A DNA stretch of 39,086 nt from Salsipaludibacter albus (GTDB lineage Bacteria > Actinomycetota > Nitriliruptoria > Nitriliruptorales > Nitriliruptoraceae): positions 179,627 through 218,712 of the forward strand of contig NZ_JAHOPH010000003.1 in the NCBI RefSeq assembly GCF_019798055.1, in the 5' to 3' direction. A program made the position numbers and the translations under genes. Each line of letters starts with the position of its first letter. Within the stretch, counting starts at the first letter, position 1. The notes beneath the pieces are model-generated. The model was given only the letters and a program-made list of their open reading frames with translations. It had not been told where the DNA came from and searched no databases. Of this stretch, positions 25,920-34,940 are shown in pieces.

Positions 25920-25949
25920 TTGACCGGCCCTCGGCGCGGTCGCTACCCT
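25920..25949 (+). promoter_or_regulatory. Predicted housekeeping promoter of rplM-rpsI
   Basis: TTGACC (25920-25925), 18 bases, TACCCT (25944-25949). Both hexamers are close to the actinobacterial sigma-A consensus. Start expected near 25956, leaving a leader of about 210 bases before rplM that could carry autoregulatory structure; I see no known leader motif in it. Confidence 0.7.
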
Positions 25950-26165
25950 TGTCTCGCCGCGGCCCCACCGGGCCGCGTTCACGTGCTCGGAGGGCTCCCC
26001 GGCCCAGGCGCCGAGCCCACCTGCCGTCGCCCCGCCCCGCACCACCTCGGGCCCGCGACGCGACGCTTCGGACCACCAGTCCGCTGCACCCGCCCCGTGC
26101 GCCGACGAGTCGTGCCGTACCGCCCGAACTCCCGATTCCCACCCCGCAATCGCAAAGGCGTCTCC

Positions 26166-26600
26166 ATGCGGACCTTCAGCCCCAGCGGCAAGGACATCAC
26201 CCGGGACTGGTTCGTCGTGGACGCCGAGGGCCAGACCCTCGGTCGCCTCGCGACCCGGATCGCCACCGTCCTGCGCGGCAAGCACAAGCCGACGTTCGCG
26301 CCACACCTCGACATGGGTGACTACGTCGTCGTCGTGAATGCCGACAAGGTCGAGCTTGCCGGCGAGAAGGCGGCCGACAAGGTCTACCACCGCCACTCCG
26401 GGTTCCCGGGTGGCCTCAAGTCGGTGCCCTTCGCCGAGATGCTCGACAAGCAGCCGACCCGGATCCTCGAGACCGCGGTCAACGGCATGCTCCCCAAGAA
26501 CAAGCTCGGCAAGTCCATGGGCGCCAAGCTCAAGGTCTACGCCGGTCCGGACCACCCCCACCAGGCCCAGCAGCCGCAGCCGCTGCCCGACTGGGTCTGA
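26166..26600 (+). CDS. rplM: 50S ribosomal protein L13
   Basis: 144 aa, normal length. [40 protein letters not shown] and the conserved [20 protein letters not shown] are diagnostic. L13 is an early 50S assembly protein. AAAGG lies eight bases before ATG 26166. The long open frame to the left is not conserved and is taken as untranslated leader. Confidence 0.97.
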   Translation: MRTFSPSGKDITRDWFVVDAEGQTLGRLATRIATVLRGKHKPTFAPHLDMGDYVVVVNADKVELAGEKAADKVYHRHSGFPGGLKSVPFAEMLDKQPTRILETAVNGMLPKNKLGKSMGAKLKVYAGPDHPHQAQQPQPLPDWV

Positions 26601-26676
26601 ACCACGCACGCTCCAACCCAGACCGTGACAAAACCGCCTCGGCGGGACAACCCACGGCACGAATGAGGACGAAGAC

Positions 26677-27063
26677 ATGTCTTCCACCATCCACGTCGGT
26701 CGTCGCAAGTCGGCGGTCGCTCGCGCCAGCATCTCCCGTGGCTCCGGCACGTTCGAACTGAACGGCCGCGAGTTCGAGGACTACTTCACGACCGAGAAGC
26801 TGCGCAACCACGTCACCGAGCCGTTCCAGGTCGTCGAGCAGTACGGCCAGTGGGACGTCCGCGCCCGGCTCCACGGCGGCGGGACCACCGGCCAGGCCGG
26901 TGCCCTGCGGCTGGCGATCGCCCGCGCCCTGATCGAGATCGACCCCGACCTGCGTCCCCCGCTCAAGGCCGCCGGCCTGCTGACCCGGGACGCCCGCAAG
27001 GTCGAGCGCAAGAAGTACGGTCTCAAGAAGGCCCGTCGCGCGCCGCAGTACTCCAAGCGCTGA
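26677..27063 (+). CDS. rpsI: 30S ribosomal protein S9
   Basis: 128 aa. [40 protein letters not shown] and the C-terminal tail [12 protein letters not shown], whose last residues touch the P-site tRNA, are typical. It follows rplM at 76 bp, the conserved pair. Confidence 0.98.
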   Translation: MSSTIHVGRRKSAVARASISRGSGTFELNGREFEDYFTTEKLRNHVTEPFQVVEQYGQWDVRARLHGGGTTGQAGALRLAIARALIEIDPDLRPPLKAAGLLTRDARKVERKKYGLKKARRAPQYSKR

Positions 27064-27083
27064 CCAGCCACAACGTGCCGCAT

Positions 27084-27117
27084 CCGGCGTCGTCCACCCA
27101 CGCGGGGGCGACGCCGG
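27084..27117 (+). terminator. Hairpin after rpsI
   Basis: CCGGCGTCG pairs with CGACGCCGG (9 bp) around a 16-nt loop, 20 bases past the rpsI stop. No T-run. May separate the ribosomal transcript from glmM. Confidence 0.4.
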
Positions 27118-27218
27118 TGCCATGTGGCGGGGTTCGCGGCCGGCACTGAGCGGGCGCGACCCCGGACCCGGCAGGACGAGCCCCGCCCGGCCGGGCGAGA
27201 TGGACGAGAGGTGGACGG

Positions 27219-28586
27219 ATGGGTCGGATCTTCGGCACCGACGGTGTGCGCGGTCGTGCGAACACCGACATCACGCCGGAGTTCGCCCTGCACCTCGGTC
27301 GCCAGGTCGTCCGGGTCCTGCGCGAGGAGTCCTCCGAGCGCCCGACCATCGTCCTGGGCCGCGATCCTCGCTGGTCCTCACCGATGCTCGCCGCCGCACT
27401 GTCGGCCGGCATGAACTCGGCGGGTGGTGACGTCGTCGACCTGGGCGTGGTGACCACTCCGGGCGTCGCGCACGCCACCGCCAGCACCGACGCGGCCGCC
27501 GGGGCGGTGGTCTCTGCCTCCCACAACCCGATGCCCGACAACGGGATCAAGTTCTTCGGGCGTGACGGGTTCAAGTTGACCGATGGCGAGGAGTCGCGCC
27601 TCGAGATGCTGCTGTCACGTCCCGACGGCCGGTCCGGCCGGGACGCGCCACGACCCGTGGGGACCGACCTCGGCACCACCCGGGTCGACACGGCGCTCGT
27701 GACCGCCTACCTGGACCACCTCGTGGACCTCGGGACCCCGCTCGACGGGATCACCATGGTCGTCGACTGCGCCAACGGGGCGGCGTCGGCACTCGCGCCC
27801 GTCGCCTACGAGCGACTGGGGGCCCGGGTCGTGACGCTCCATGCCGAGCCGGACGGCAGCAACATCAACGACAACTGCGGGTCGACGCACCCGGAGTCCC
27901 TGCAGGCCGCGGTCGTCGAGCACGGCGCCGACCTCGGGGTGGCCCACGACGGGGACGCCGACCGGTTGATCGCGGTCGACGCCGATGGCGCCGAGGTGGA
28001 CGGGGACGTCATCCTGGCGATGCTGGCCGTCGCGGCGCGCGACGCGGGCGACCTGGTCGACGACACCGTCGTCACCACCGTGATGACCAACCTCGGCTTC
28101 CGCCGGGCCATGGACGCCCACGGCATCACCGTCGTCGAGACCCGGGTGGGGGACCGCTACGTCCTGGAGGCGCTGCGCGAGCAGGGGGTGACCCTCGGGG
28201 GCGAGCAGTCCGGCCACGTCATCGACCTGCGCCACGGCACGACCGGCGACGGGATCCAGACGGCGATCCAGATGATGGGCGTCATGGCCGGGAGCGGGCG
28301 GTCCCTGGCCGACCTGGCCACGGTCATGGAGCGGCTGCCACAGGTGCTGGTCAACGTCGAGGGCGTGGACAAGCATCGCCTCGCGGACGCCGCCGCCGTC
28401 GAGGACGTCATCGCCGAGGTCGAGCAGGAGCTGGGCGACGCCGGACGGGTGCTGGTCCGCTCGTCGGGCACCGAGCCGATCATCCGCGTGATGGTGGAGG
28501 CGCGCACGTCCGCGCAGGCCAGCGGGGCCGCCGACCGGATCGCCGACGTCGTGCGCTCCACCCTCTCCCTGGACGAGGCCGTCTGA
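27219..28586 (+). CDS. glmM: Phosphoglucosamine mutase
   Basis: 455 aa. Interconverts glucosamine-6-phosphate and glucosamine-1-phosphate for UDP-GlcNAc synthesis. The start GRIFGTDGVRGRAN, the phospho-serine loop VVSASHNPMPDNGIKFF (Ser101), the metal loop DGDADR, the sugar loop GGEQSGHVI and the C-terminal phosphate loop VRSSGTEPIIRVMVE are all present. GAGAGG precedes ATG 27219. The rplM-rpsI-glmM-glmS order is common in actinobacteria. Confidence 0.98.
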   Translation: MGRIFGTDGVRGRANTDITPEFALHLGRQVVRVLREESSERPTIVLGRDPRWSSPMLAAALSAGMNSAGGDVVDLGVVTTPGVAHATASTDAAAGAVVSASHNPMPDNGIKFFGRDGFKLTDGEESRLEMLLSRPDGRSGRDAPRPVGTDLGTTRVDTALVTAYLDHLVDLGTPLDGITMVVDCANGAASALAPVAYERLGARVVTLHAEPDGSNINDNCGSTHPESLQAAVVEHGADLGVAHDGDADRLIAVDADGAEVDGDVILAMLAVAARDAGDLVDDTVVTTVMTNLGFRRAMDAHGITVVETRVGDRYVLEALREQGVTLGGEQSGHVIDLRHGTTGDGIQTAIQMMGVMAGSGRSLADLATVMERLPQVLVNVEGVDKHRLADAAAVEDVIAEVEQELGDAGRVLVRSSGTEPIIRVMVEARTSAQASGAADRIADVVRSTLSLDEAV

Positions 28587-28740
28587 CGTCCTGACGACGG
28601 ACTGAACGACCGGGCTCGCTGGTCCGGGGTGGCGGGGCCTGCTGGATAGCCTTCGGTGGAACCGTCCCGGACGCGCTGGTGCGTGTCACGTGGCCCGGCG
28701 GAGCCATCGGGTGGGCGGACCCCTCCCCAAGGAGTGCGAG

Positions 28741-30594
28741 ATGTGCGGAATCGTCGGCGTGACCGGTCGTGAGGACGCCCTGGACGTGATCCTGCGTGGC
28801 CTCCGACGCCTCGAGTACCGCGGGTACGACTCCGCTGGCGTCGTGCTCGCCGACGGGGGTGCGCCGCTCCAGATCGTCAAGCGTGGGGGCAAGCTCGCCA
28901 ACCTCGAGGCAGCGCTCGAGGACGAGTCGCTGGTCGGTGCCACCGGGATCGGCCACACCCGCTGGGCCACGCACGGCGCCCCGACCGACCGCAACGCCCA
29001 CCCGCACTCGGACCCCGACCAGCGCGTGGCCGTGGTGCACAACGGGATCATCGAGAACTGGGAGGAGCTGAAGGCCGGCCTGCCCGACGCCGAGTTCAGT
29101 TCCGAGACCGACACCGAGGTCGTTGCCCACCTCGTGGCCGCGGAGGTCGAGGGCGGTGCCACCCTGCCCGACGCGGTGCGTGCCGTGGTGCGTCGGCTGC
29201 AGGGCGCGTTCGCCCTGTGTGTCCAGCACGCCGACACGCCCGGGATGATCGTGGTGGCCAAGCGCGAGGCGCCGCTGATCATCGGCCACGCCGACGGGGT
29301 CGGCTACTGCGCCTCCGACGTCGCCGCGATGATCACCCACACCCGCGACGTCTCGGCGCTGCTCGACGACCAGGTCGCCGAGCTGACCCCCGAGGGCATG
29401 GTCGTCACCGACCTGGACGGCGCCCCGACCCAGGCCCACGACTACCACGTCGACTGGGACCTCGACGCCGCCGAGAAGCAGGGCTACGAGCACTTCATGC
29501 TCAAGGAGATCCACGAGCAGCCCCAGGCGATCGCCGACACGCTGCGGGACCGGCTCGGACCGGCCGAGGGCCCGTCCGGCACGCCGCGCCTGCACCTCGA
29601 CGAGTGCCGGATCGAGGAGGGGGAGTTCGGCCGCATCGACAAGGTGTTCATCGTCGCCTGCGGCACCTCGCTGTACTCGTCGATGGTCGGCAAGCTGGCG
29701 ATCGAGCACTGGGCCGGCGTGCCGGTCGAGGTCGAGGTCGCCTCGGAGTTCCGCTACCGCGACCCGATCCTGGACCCCCACACGCTGGTCATCGCGGTGT
29801 CCCAGTCCGGCGAGACCTCCGACACGATGGCCGCCGCCACCCACGCCCGCGACCAGCGCGCGCCGGTCATGGCGCTGGTCAACGTGGTCGGGTCGACCCT
29901 CGCCCGGGAGTCCGACGCGGTCTTCTACACCCACGCCGGGCCCGAGGTCGCGGTCGCCTCGACCAAGGCGTTCACGACCCAGCTGGCTGCCTTCCTGGTG
30001 ATCGGCCTGTACCTGGGCCAGGCGCGCGGACGGGTGTTCTCGTCGGAGATCGGCGACATCCTGTCGCGCCTGCAGCGCCTGCCCGACCAGGTCCGCCAGG
30101 TGCTCGAGCTCGACGACACGATGGCCCGGTTGGCGCAGCAGTACGCGGACGTCCCCTACACCATGTTCATCGGGCGCCACGTCGGGCTGCCGATCGCGAT
30201 GGAGGGTGCGCTCAAGCTCAAGGAGATCTCCTACCAGCACGCCGAGGCCTTCCCGGCCGGGGAGATGAAGCACGGCCCGATCGCGCTGATCGAGGATGGC
30301 TCGTTGGTCGTGGCACTGGCCCAGGCCGGCCACACCTTCGCCAAGATGGTCTCCAACATCCAGGAGGTCCGCGCCCGGGGTGCCTCGGTCCTCGCGATCG
30401 GCACGGACGGCCTCGAGGGGGACCTCAAGGCCCACGCCCACGACCTCGTCACCCTGCCCGAGGCCAGCCACGAGCTCGCCTCACCGATCCTGGCCGCGAT
30501 CCCGCTGCAGCTGTTCGCCTACCACGTCGCGGTGGCCCGCGGCGAGGACATCGACCAGCCCCGCAACCTCGCCAAGACCGTCACGGTGGAGTAG
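28741..30594 (+). CDS. glmS: Glutamine-fructose-6-phosphate aminotransferase (isomerizing)
   Basis: 617 aa. Makes glucosamine-6-phosphate from fructose-6-phosphate and glutamine. The class II glutaminase domain starts with the catalytic Cys2 (MCGIVGVTGRED) and has RRLEYRGYDSAGVV and HTRWATHGAP. Two SIS sugar-binding domains follow (IVACGTSLYSSMVG and VSQSGETSDTMAA; later YTMFIGRHVGLPIAMEGALK) and the protein ends DQPRNLAKTVTVE. AAGGAG is seven bases before ATG 28741. No glmS ribozyme is apparent in the 154-bp spacer upstream. It acts one step before GlmM. Confidence 0.98.
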   Translation: MCGIVGVTGREDALDVILRGLRRLEYRGYDSAGVVLADGGAPLQIVKRGGKLANLEAALEDESLVGATGIGHTRWATHGAPTDRNAHPHSDPDQRVAVVHNGIIENWEELKAGLPDAEFSSETDTEVVAHLVAAEVEGGATLPDAVRAVVRRLQGAFALCVQHADTPGMIVVAKREAPLIIGHADGVGYCASDVAAMITHTRDVSALLDDQVAELTPEGMVVTDLDGAPTQAHDYHVDWDLDAAEKQGYEHFMLKEIHEQPQAIADTLRDRLGPAEGPSGTPRLHLDECRIEEGEFGRIDKVFIVACGTSLYSSMVGKLAIEHWAGVPVEVEVASEFRYRDPILDPHTLVIAVSQSGETSDTMAAATHARDQRAPVMALVNVVGSTLARESDAVFYTHAGPEVAVASTKAFTTQLAAFLVIGLYLGQARGRVFSSEIGDILSRLQRLPDQVRQVLELDDTMARLAQQYADVPYTMFIGRHVGLPIAMEGALKLKEISYQHAEAFPAGEMKHGPIALIEDGSLVVALAQAGHTFAKMVSNIQEVRARGASVLAIGTDGLEGDLKAHAHDLVTLPEASHELASPILAAIPLQLFAYHVAVARGEDIDQPRNLAKTVTVE

Positions 30595-30625
30595 CCGGGA
30601 GCGCGCCCGACGGGCGCGCTCCCGG
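30595..30625. terminator. Perfect 14-bp hairpin between convergent genes
   Basis: A perfect 14-bp stem (30595-30608 with 30612-30625) and loop GAC starts one base after the glmS stop and ends 12 bases before the stop of the opposing DUF885 gene. No T-run on either strand, but position and strength suggest a two-way terminator. Confidence 0.75.
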
Positions 30626-30637
30626 GACGCCTCTGCG

Positions 30638-32305
30638 TCACATCCCGAGTTGGTCGTGGACGGAGGCGGTGAGGAGGTCCAGGGGCATGCCGCCGCGGAC
30701 CAGCACGGCGTCGTGGAAGGCGGCGATGTCGAAGTCGGGTCCCAGTGCCTGCTGGGCCTCGGACCGCAGCTGGAAGATGTGGCGCTGGCCCATCTTGTAG
30801 GACAGGGCCTGGCCGGCCATCCCGATGTAGCGGTCCACCTCCTGCTCGATCACCGCGCGGGGTATGGGGGTCCACCGCACCATCCAGTCGATGGCCTGCT
30901 GGCGTGACCAGCCCTTGGCGTGCAGCCCGGTGTCGACCACCAGCCGTCCTGCCCGCCACGCGTCGGCGCTGAGCATCCCGAGCCGGTCCAGGTCCGACGA
31001 GTACAGCCCCATCTCGTCCGCGAGTCGCTCGGTGTACAGGCCCCAGCCCTCGGCGTGGGCGGTGTGGCTGCCGTACCGGCGGAACGTGGGGACGTCGGTC
31101 AGCTCCTGGGCCAGGGTCCGGTCGAAGTGGTGGCCCGGGATGGCCTCGTGGAACGCGATCCCCTCGTAGAGGTAGCGACCGCGCTCGTCGGCCTCGTGCG
31201 TGTTGATGAAGTAGGTGCCGGGCCGCGAGCCGTCCTCGGCCGGGGGGAAGTAGTACGCCGGCGGCATCGCGGGAGCCAGCGACGCCGGGACCGGCTTCAC
31301 CTGGCACGGTGCCTGCGGACGCGCGGCGAACCAGCCGTCGATCGCGGCCCAGGCCCGCTCGATGACCTCCTCGGCATGCGCGACCATCGCGTCGCCGTCG
31401 GCGTAGCGCAGGTCCTCGTCGGTGCGCAGACGTTCGAACAGCGTGGGGAGGTCGCCGACGCCCAGCGCGGAACGACCGATCTCGTCCCACTCGCGGGGCA
31501 GTTCCTCCTCGGCGTCGATCCGGCCGATCTGGTGGACTTCCTCGGGGTCGACGTCGAGGCTGGTGTGCATCCGGGCCAGCGTCGCGTAGCGCTCGTCGCC
31601 ACCGGGCTGGTGCATCAGGCCGACGTGCTCGTCGTCGCGGGCCACCGGAAGGACCTCGTCGCGCACGAACTGGAGGTGGGCGGCGTAGGCCGGTCGGACC
31701 ACCTCGTCGACGAGGGTGCGCATCCGGTCGCGCCAGTCGTCCGCCACCTCGTCGGGCACGGTGATGGCCACGAACGGGTCGTCGTCGAGGTCGCTGGCGA
31801 GGTAGGCCTCGACCTGGCCGACAACGCGCTCCACACAGATCGCGGCCGGGGTCAGCCCACGCCCCATCCTGTCGCGGTTGCGGGCGGCGACCTCGTCGAA
31901 CAGCCGTGGCACCTGGCGGTGGCGTTCCAGCAGGGCGTCGGCCTGCTCGGCGGTCGCCGCGCCGGTCTGTGACGCTGCCTGCACCAGGCCGGTGTGGACG
32001 CCCAGGAACGGGTCGATCGCGCCGGTCTGGATCTCGAGGTCGAGGTGGGCGATCCCCTCGTCGGCCTCGTGGACCAGCAGGTCACGGGTCAGCCGGTCCG
32101 ACGGGTCGTCCAGGTCGAGTGCCCGGGCCGCCGACGCCGTCGCGACCAGGTCGTCGCGCTGCTGCTGCAGCGAGTCGGGGTCCAGCCGGGGCAGCCGGTC
32201 GTCGAACCGGTGGTCGCCCAACAGGGTGGCCGTGGTGGGCGACGTGGCCATCGCCCGGTCCCAGTACTCCTCGGCCAGCCGGTCCAGCCGCGTGGCGTCG
32301 TCCAT
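30638..32305 (-). CDS. DUF885-family metallopeptidase-like protein
   Basis: 555 aa. The family marks are the start RLDRLAEEYWDRAMATSPTT, the central metal motif FHEAIPGHHF (His386, Glu387, His392-393) and the distal Glu region HAEGWGLYTERLADEMGL, followed by the helical ending with KMGQRHIFQLRSEAQ. DUF885 proteins are predicted zinc carboxypeptidase-like enzymes of unknown substrate. No signal peptide is seen, so it is probably cytoplasmic. ATG 32305 (GGAG ten bases upstream) is preferred over a GTG at 32338 with no ribosome-binding site. Confidence 0.85.
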   Translation of the reverse strand: MDDATRLDRLAEEYWDRAMATSPTTATLLGDHRFDDRLPRLDPDSLQQQRDDLVATASAARALDLDDPSDRLTRDLLVHEADEGIAHLDLEIQTGAIDPFLGVHTGLVQAASQTGAATAEQADALLERHRQVPRLFDEVAARNRDRMGRGLTPAAICVERVVGQVEAYLASDLDDDPFVAITVPDEVADDWRDRMRTLVDEVVRPAYAAHLQFVRDEVLPVARDDEHVGLMHQPGGDERYATLARMHTSLDVDPEEVHQIGRIDAEEELPREWDEIGRSALGVGDLPTLFERLRTDEDLRYADGDAMVAHAEEVIERAWAAIDGWFAARPQAPCQVKPVPASLAPAMPPAYYFPPAEDGSRPGTYFINTHEADERGRYLYEGIAFHEAIPGHHFDRTLAQELTDVPTFRRYGSHTAHAEGWGLYTERLADEMGLYSSDLDRLGMLSADAWRAGRLVVDTGLHAKGWSRQQAIDWMVRWTPIPRAVIEQEVDRYIGMAGQALSYKMGQRHIFQLRSEAQQALGPDFDIAAFHDAVLVRGGMPLDLLTASVHDQLGM

Positions 32306-32366
32306 CTGATGTCTGCTCCAGGTCGTGTGGGCGTCCACGATACGGGGACCATCGGGCCGGGACGAC

Positions 32367-32397
32367 TCCGGCCCCGGGCGTGGAGCCCGGGGCCGGA
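32367..32397 (-). terminator. Hairpin after the secreted metalloprotease gene
   Basis: A perfect 13-bp stem (32367-32379 with 32385-32397) around a 5-nt loop lies 22 bases past the end of the minus-strand metalloprotease gene and before the DUF885 gene. It suggests the two minus-strand genes are transcribed separately. Confidence 0.7.
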
Positions 32398-32419
32398 GGT
32401 GGTGCTCAGGTGCGTGCGG

Positions 32420-34480
32420 TCACGGGCGGGTGTCGCCCGGGCGCACGGTGCAGGTCGCCGTGGTCGTCACGCCCGGGTCGCTCTCGGACGTCACCTCCAG
32501 CGTGACCGTGGTGCGCGGGGCGTCCTGCGGGTCGCGGATGACCCGGACCGGGACGTCGACGGTGTCGCCGTTGTCGACGCCGACCAGCTCGTGGGGCAGC
32601 CAGGCCTCCCAGCCGTCGGTCGCCTCGGCGGAGAGGCGGTAGACGTCGCCGTCCACCTCGTCCGCGACGTCCTCGGGCTGGGTGCCGCTCACGTCCACCG
32701 CCTCACCCGTGTTGGTCACGGGGAAGCTGCAGGTCGTGGCGAAGCCCGGCAGGATGCCACCCTCGGCAGCGCCTGCTGCGGCCTCGACCCCGCGGGTGTG
32801 GGGACCCGAGCCGTCCAGCGAACGGACCGCCACCGTGTAGTGCAGGACGCCCTCGTCGTCGCGACGGGTGTCCAGCACGTACAGGTGCAGGCGGTTGTCC
32901 TCGTCGACGTACTCGTCCTGGCTGCCCGAGTCGGTGCCGGCCTTGAACAGGCCGTCGGCCAACTGGCGGTAGTCGCCCAGCGACACCATGGCGGGGGTCC
33001 CGTCGGGGCGCAGGAAGTCGACCAGCTCGATGTCCTCGGGGTTGGCGTCGATCACCCAGATGAAGGGTGCCCGGTCGCGGTCCTTGGTCTTGGCCATGAG
33101 CACGCCGGAGTCCGGCGTGAACGAGTCCGAGCCCATCCGGTCGACGACCTCGAGGGTGTAGTTGTCGAAGGAGCCACGGTCGCAGCGCCAGTCGTCGTTC
33201 AGGCTGCAGCTGGGACTGAGGTCGCCACCGAAGCCGTCGGCACGAAGGTCGACGTTGAGGCCCTTGAGCCCGCTGCGACCGAACTCGTCGCCCAGCGGGA
33301 CCTCGCGGGCGGTGACCTCGGCGATGACCAGGCCGGAGTCGGCCAGTCCGTCACGGGTGACGCGCAGGACCTCCTCCTCGTCGACCATCTCCAGCTCGAT
33401 CTTGTTGCGGAGCATGTGGTGCGAGCCCATCGAGCCACCCTCGGTGGCGGGCACGACCCAGCGGCGGTGGGGACCACCGGGGCCGTTGAAGCTGCCCCGT
33501 GACAGCATCTCCCAGATGCCGGAGTACGACCGGCTGAGGGTGGTGGCGTACGGGTTGTTGTAGTTGTCGCCGATGCCCAGCAGGTGGCTCAGCTCGTGGG
33601 CGTAGACGCCCGCGCCGGAGCTCTCGGCCTGCGTGGACGAGCCACCGCCGGCGTTGGGCCAGTGGTTGGACCCGGCGAGCCACGACGTCCACGGCACGTA
33701 GCGGGTCACGACCCAGTTGGGCAGCGAGACGTCCGGGGGGCCGAACTCGTCGGTCACGTCCTCCGGCGTCTGGAACATCATCTCGCCGAACTCCTGCCAG
33801 GTGCCCGACTCGTCGTGTCCGGCGGTCATGTAGAACACCAGGTCGAAGCTGTCGGCCAGGTCCTCGCCGACCTCGTCCTCCCACAGTCCGCCGAGGTCAC
33901 CACGGATCGACTTGTTGCACGAGTCACCCGCCGGGCAGCCCGCGCCGTTCTGGCCGGTGCCGACCAGGCCGTACTCGTGCAGCTTGCCGGGCAACCGGTA
34001 GCCGCCGAAGGCGGTCAGCTCGACGCCGTAGCGCCCGGCCGAGTCCTCCATCCAGTACTCGTGCAGCGTGTGGCCGTTGTTGAGGTCGTTGGGCGTGTTG
34101 AGCAGGTCCTCGTAGAACTGGGCCACGTCCTCGGGCGCGACGTTCTCCGCGACGGGCTGCGGGTTGCCGAACGGGTGGGTGCCGGCGGCCTGGGTGATCA
34201 GGAACGGCTGGTCGGAGAAGTCCCCCATCACCAGCGCGATGTTGAAGTCGCGCTCGCTACCGCGACGGGACGGGTCGGCCCAGTCGATGCCCGGGACGGC
34301 GGTGTAGTCGTCCCAGGTCATGTCATCGGGGTTCTCCCAGTCCTGGGGATCGACCGGGTCGACGATGTCGTCGAGGGTCGGTGGTGCGGCCACGGCAGGC
34401 ACGGAAAGCAGGGCGGTCAGGACGAGTGCGCCGGTCGTGGCGAGCACGGCCCGGAATCGGGTACGGGGGGGTGGATGCAT
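32420..34480 (-). CDS. Secreted metalloprotease, M6-like (HExxHxxGxxD)
   Basis: 686 aa. A signal peptide is clear (basic start, hydrophobic stretch GALVLTALLSVPAVAA, cleavage near residue 32). The catalytic motif AHELSHLLGIGDN lies at residues 294-306, with HELSH at 295-299, and fits the metzincin-type HExxHxxGxxD zinc site of M6 (immune inhibitor A-like) peptidases. The C-terminal part is beta-rich with a last module around NTGEAVDVSG and TVTLEVTSESDPGVTTTATC that resembles a CARDB/alpha-galactosidase NEW3-type domain. The protein is strongly acidic. ATG 34480 has GGGAG seven bases upstream. Confidence 0.82.
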   Translation of the reverse strand: MHPPPRTRFRAVLATTGALVLTALLSVPAVAAPPTLDDIVDPVDPQDWENPDDMTWDDYTAVPGIDWADPSRRGSERDFNIALVMGDFSDQPFLITQAAGTHPFGNPQPVAENVAPEDVAQFYEDLLNTPNDLNNGHTLHEYWMEDSAGRYGVELTAFGGYRLPGKLHEYGLVGTGQNGAGCPAGDSCNKSIRGDLGGLWEDEVGEDLADSFDLVFYMTAGHDESGTWQEFGEMMFQTPEDVTDEFGPPDVSLPNWVVTRYVPWTSWLAGSNHWPNAGGGSSTQAESSGAGVYAHELSHLLGIGDNYNNPYATTLSRSYSGIWEMLSRGSFNGPGGPHRRWVVPATEGGSMGSHHMLRNKIELEMVDEEEVLRVTRDGLADSGLVIAEVTAREVPLGDEFGRSGLKGLNVDLRADGFGGDLSPSCSLNDDWRCDRGSFDNYTLEVVDRMGSDSFTPDSGVLMAKTKDRDRAPFIWVIDANPEDIELVDFLRPDGTPAMVSLGDYRQLADGLFKAGTDSGSQDEYVDEDNRLHLYVLDTRRDDEGVLHYTVAVRSLDGSGPHTRGVEAAAGAAEGGILPGFATTCSFPVTNTGEAVDVSGTQPEDVADEVDGDVYRLSAEATDGWEAWLPHELVGVDNGDTVDVPVRVIRDPQDAPRTTVTLEVTSESDPGVTTTATCTVRPGDTRP

Positions 34481-34940
34481 CGGGGGGCTCCCTGGTCGGG
34501 GGGTGGGAATGCAGGTACCGAGGAACCTAGATCGCCCATACGGGCTCGAACAGGGTGGCGTCCACCCGTGCCCCGCGGCTCGGGCACGGGTGAAGGGTCC
34601 CGATCCACGCCAAAAGCCCACCAACCCGCGATTGGTGGCCCGTGTGGGACATGCGGCGTGACGTGGGGCTTCGACCGTGTGTCGACGGACTTCGGGGGAC
34701 CGGCCCGACAAATCGTGCGGCCCGCGCGCTCGTGCCGTCATGTGCCGGTCGATCCGCGGCCAGCCGAACGTCGGTGCCGGGCGCCTGATGTGCGGCTCGC
34801 GCCCGGCCCGCCCCCGTCGTTGGCCTGTCGGGCCGGTTGGTCGGGGCTGGGCGCCTAGGGTCCGACGCAGTGTCGTCCTGGACCCGAATGGGCGGTTGGT
34901 CCTGCGAGGCCCGGGCGTCGGACAGGGAACGGGGGATCCG
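34481..34940. other. Divergent spacer with an inverted repeat
   Basis: 460 bases without a supported gene between the metalloprotease (minus) and the reductase-like fusion (plus). It should hold both promoters. I see no -35/-10 pair I would stand behind. The main structure is an 11-bp inverted repeat at 34563-34592. Confidence 0.6.
34563..34592. promoter_or_regulatory. 11-bp inverted repeat in divergent spacer
   Basis: CACCCGTGCCC and GGGCACGGGTG pair perfectly across an 8-base gap, 83 bases upstream of the metalloprotease start. It could be an operator for a dimeric regulator or a hairpin in the metalloprotease leader. Confidence 0.4.

Larger units (their letters stand above)
25859..26165. 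other. Divergent spacer between the iron operon and rplM
   Basis: 307 bases with no gene. It contains the iron box and -10 of the iron operon, its -35 (25891-25896), a pair of 9-bp direct repeats, the rplM promoter (25920-25949) and a leader of about 210 bases before rplM. The two promoters face away from each other with about 23 bases between their -35 elements. Confidence 0.7.

Noticed and set aside
25899-25925. Second iron box controlling rplM
   Set aside because: No TTAGGTTAG-like half-sites occur between the rplM -35 and -10; the only match lies at the iron operon start.
25920-26165. N-terminal extension of L13 or a small leader gene
   Set aside because: The open frame overlaps the predicted promoter and start site, so it is untranslated leader; L13 proper starts at 26166.
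28587-28740. glmS ribozyme before glmS
   Set aside because: The spacer is only 154 bases and I could not identify the conserved core; the ribozyme is typical of Firmicutes.
30595-34480. Phage or transposon origin for the metallopeptidase pair
   Set aside because: No integrase, transposase, att-like repeats or tRNA gene is present, and base composition looks like the flanks by eye.
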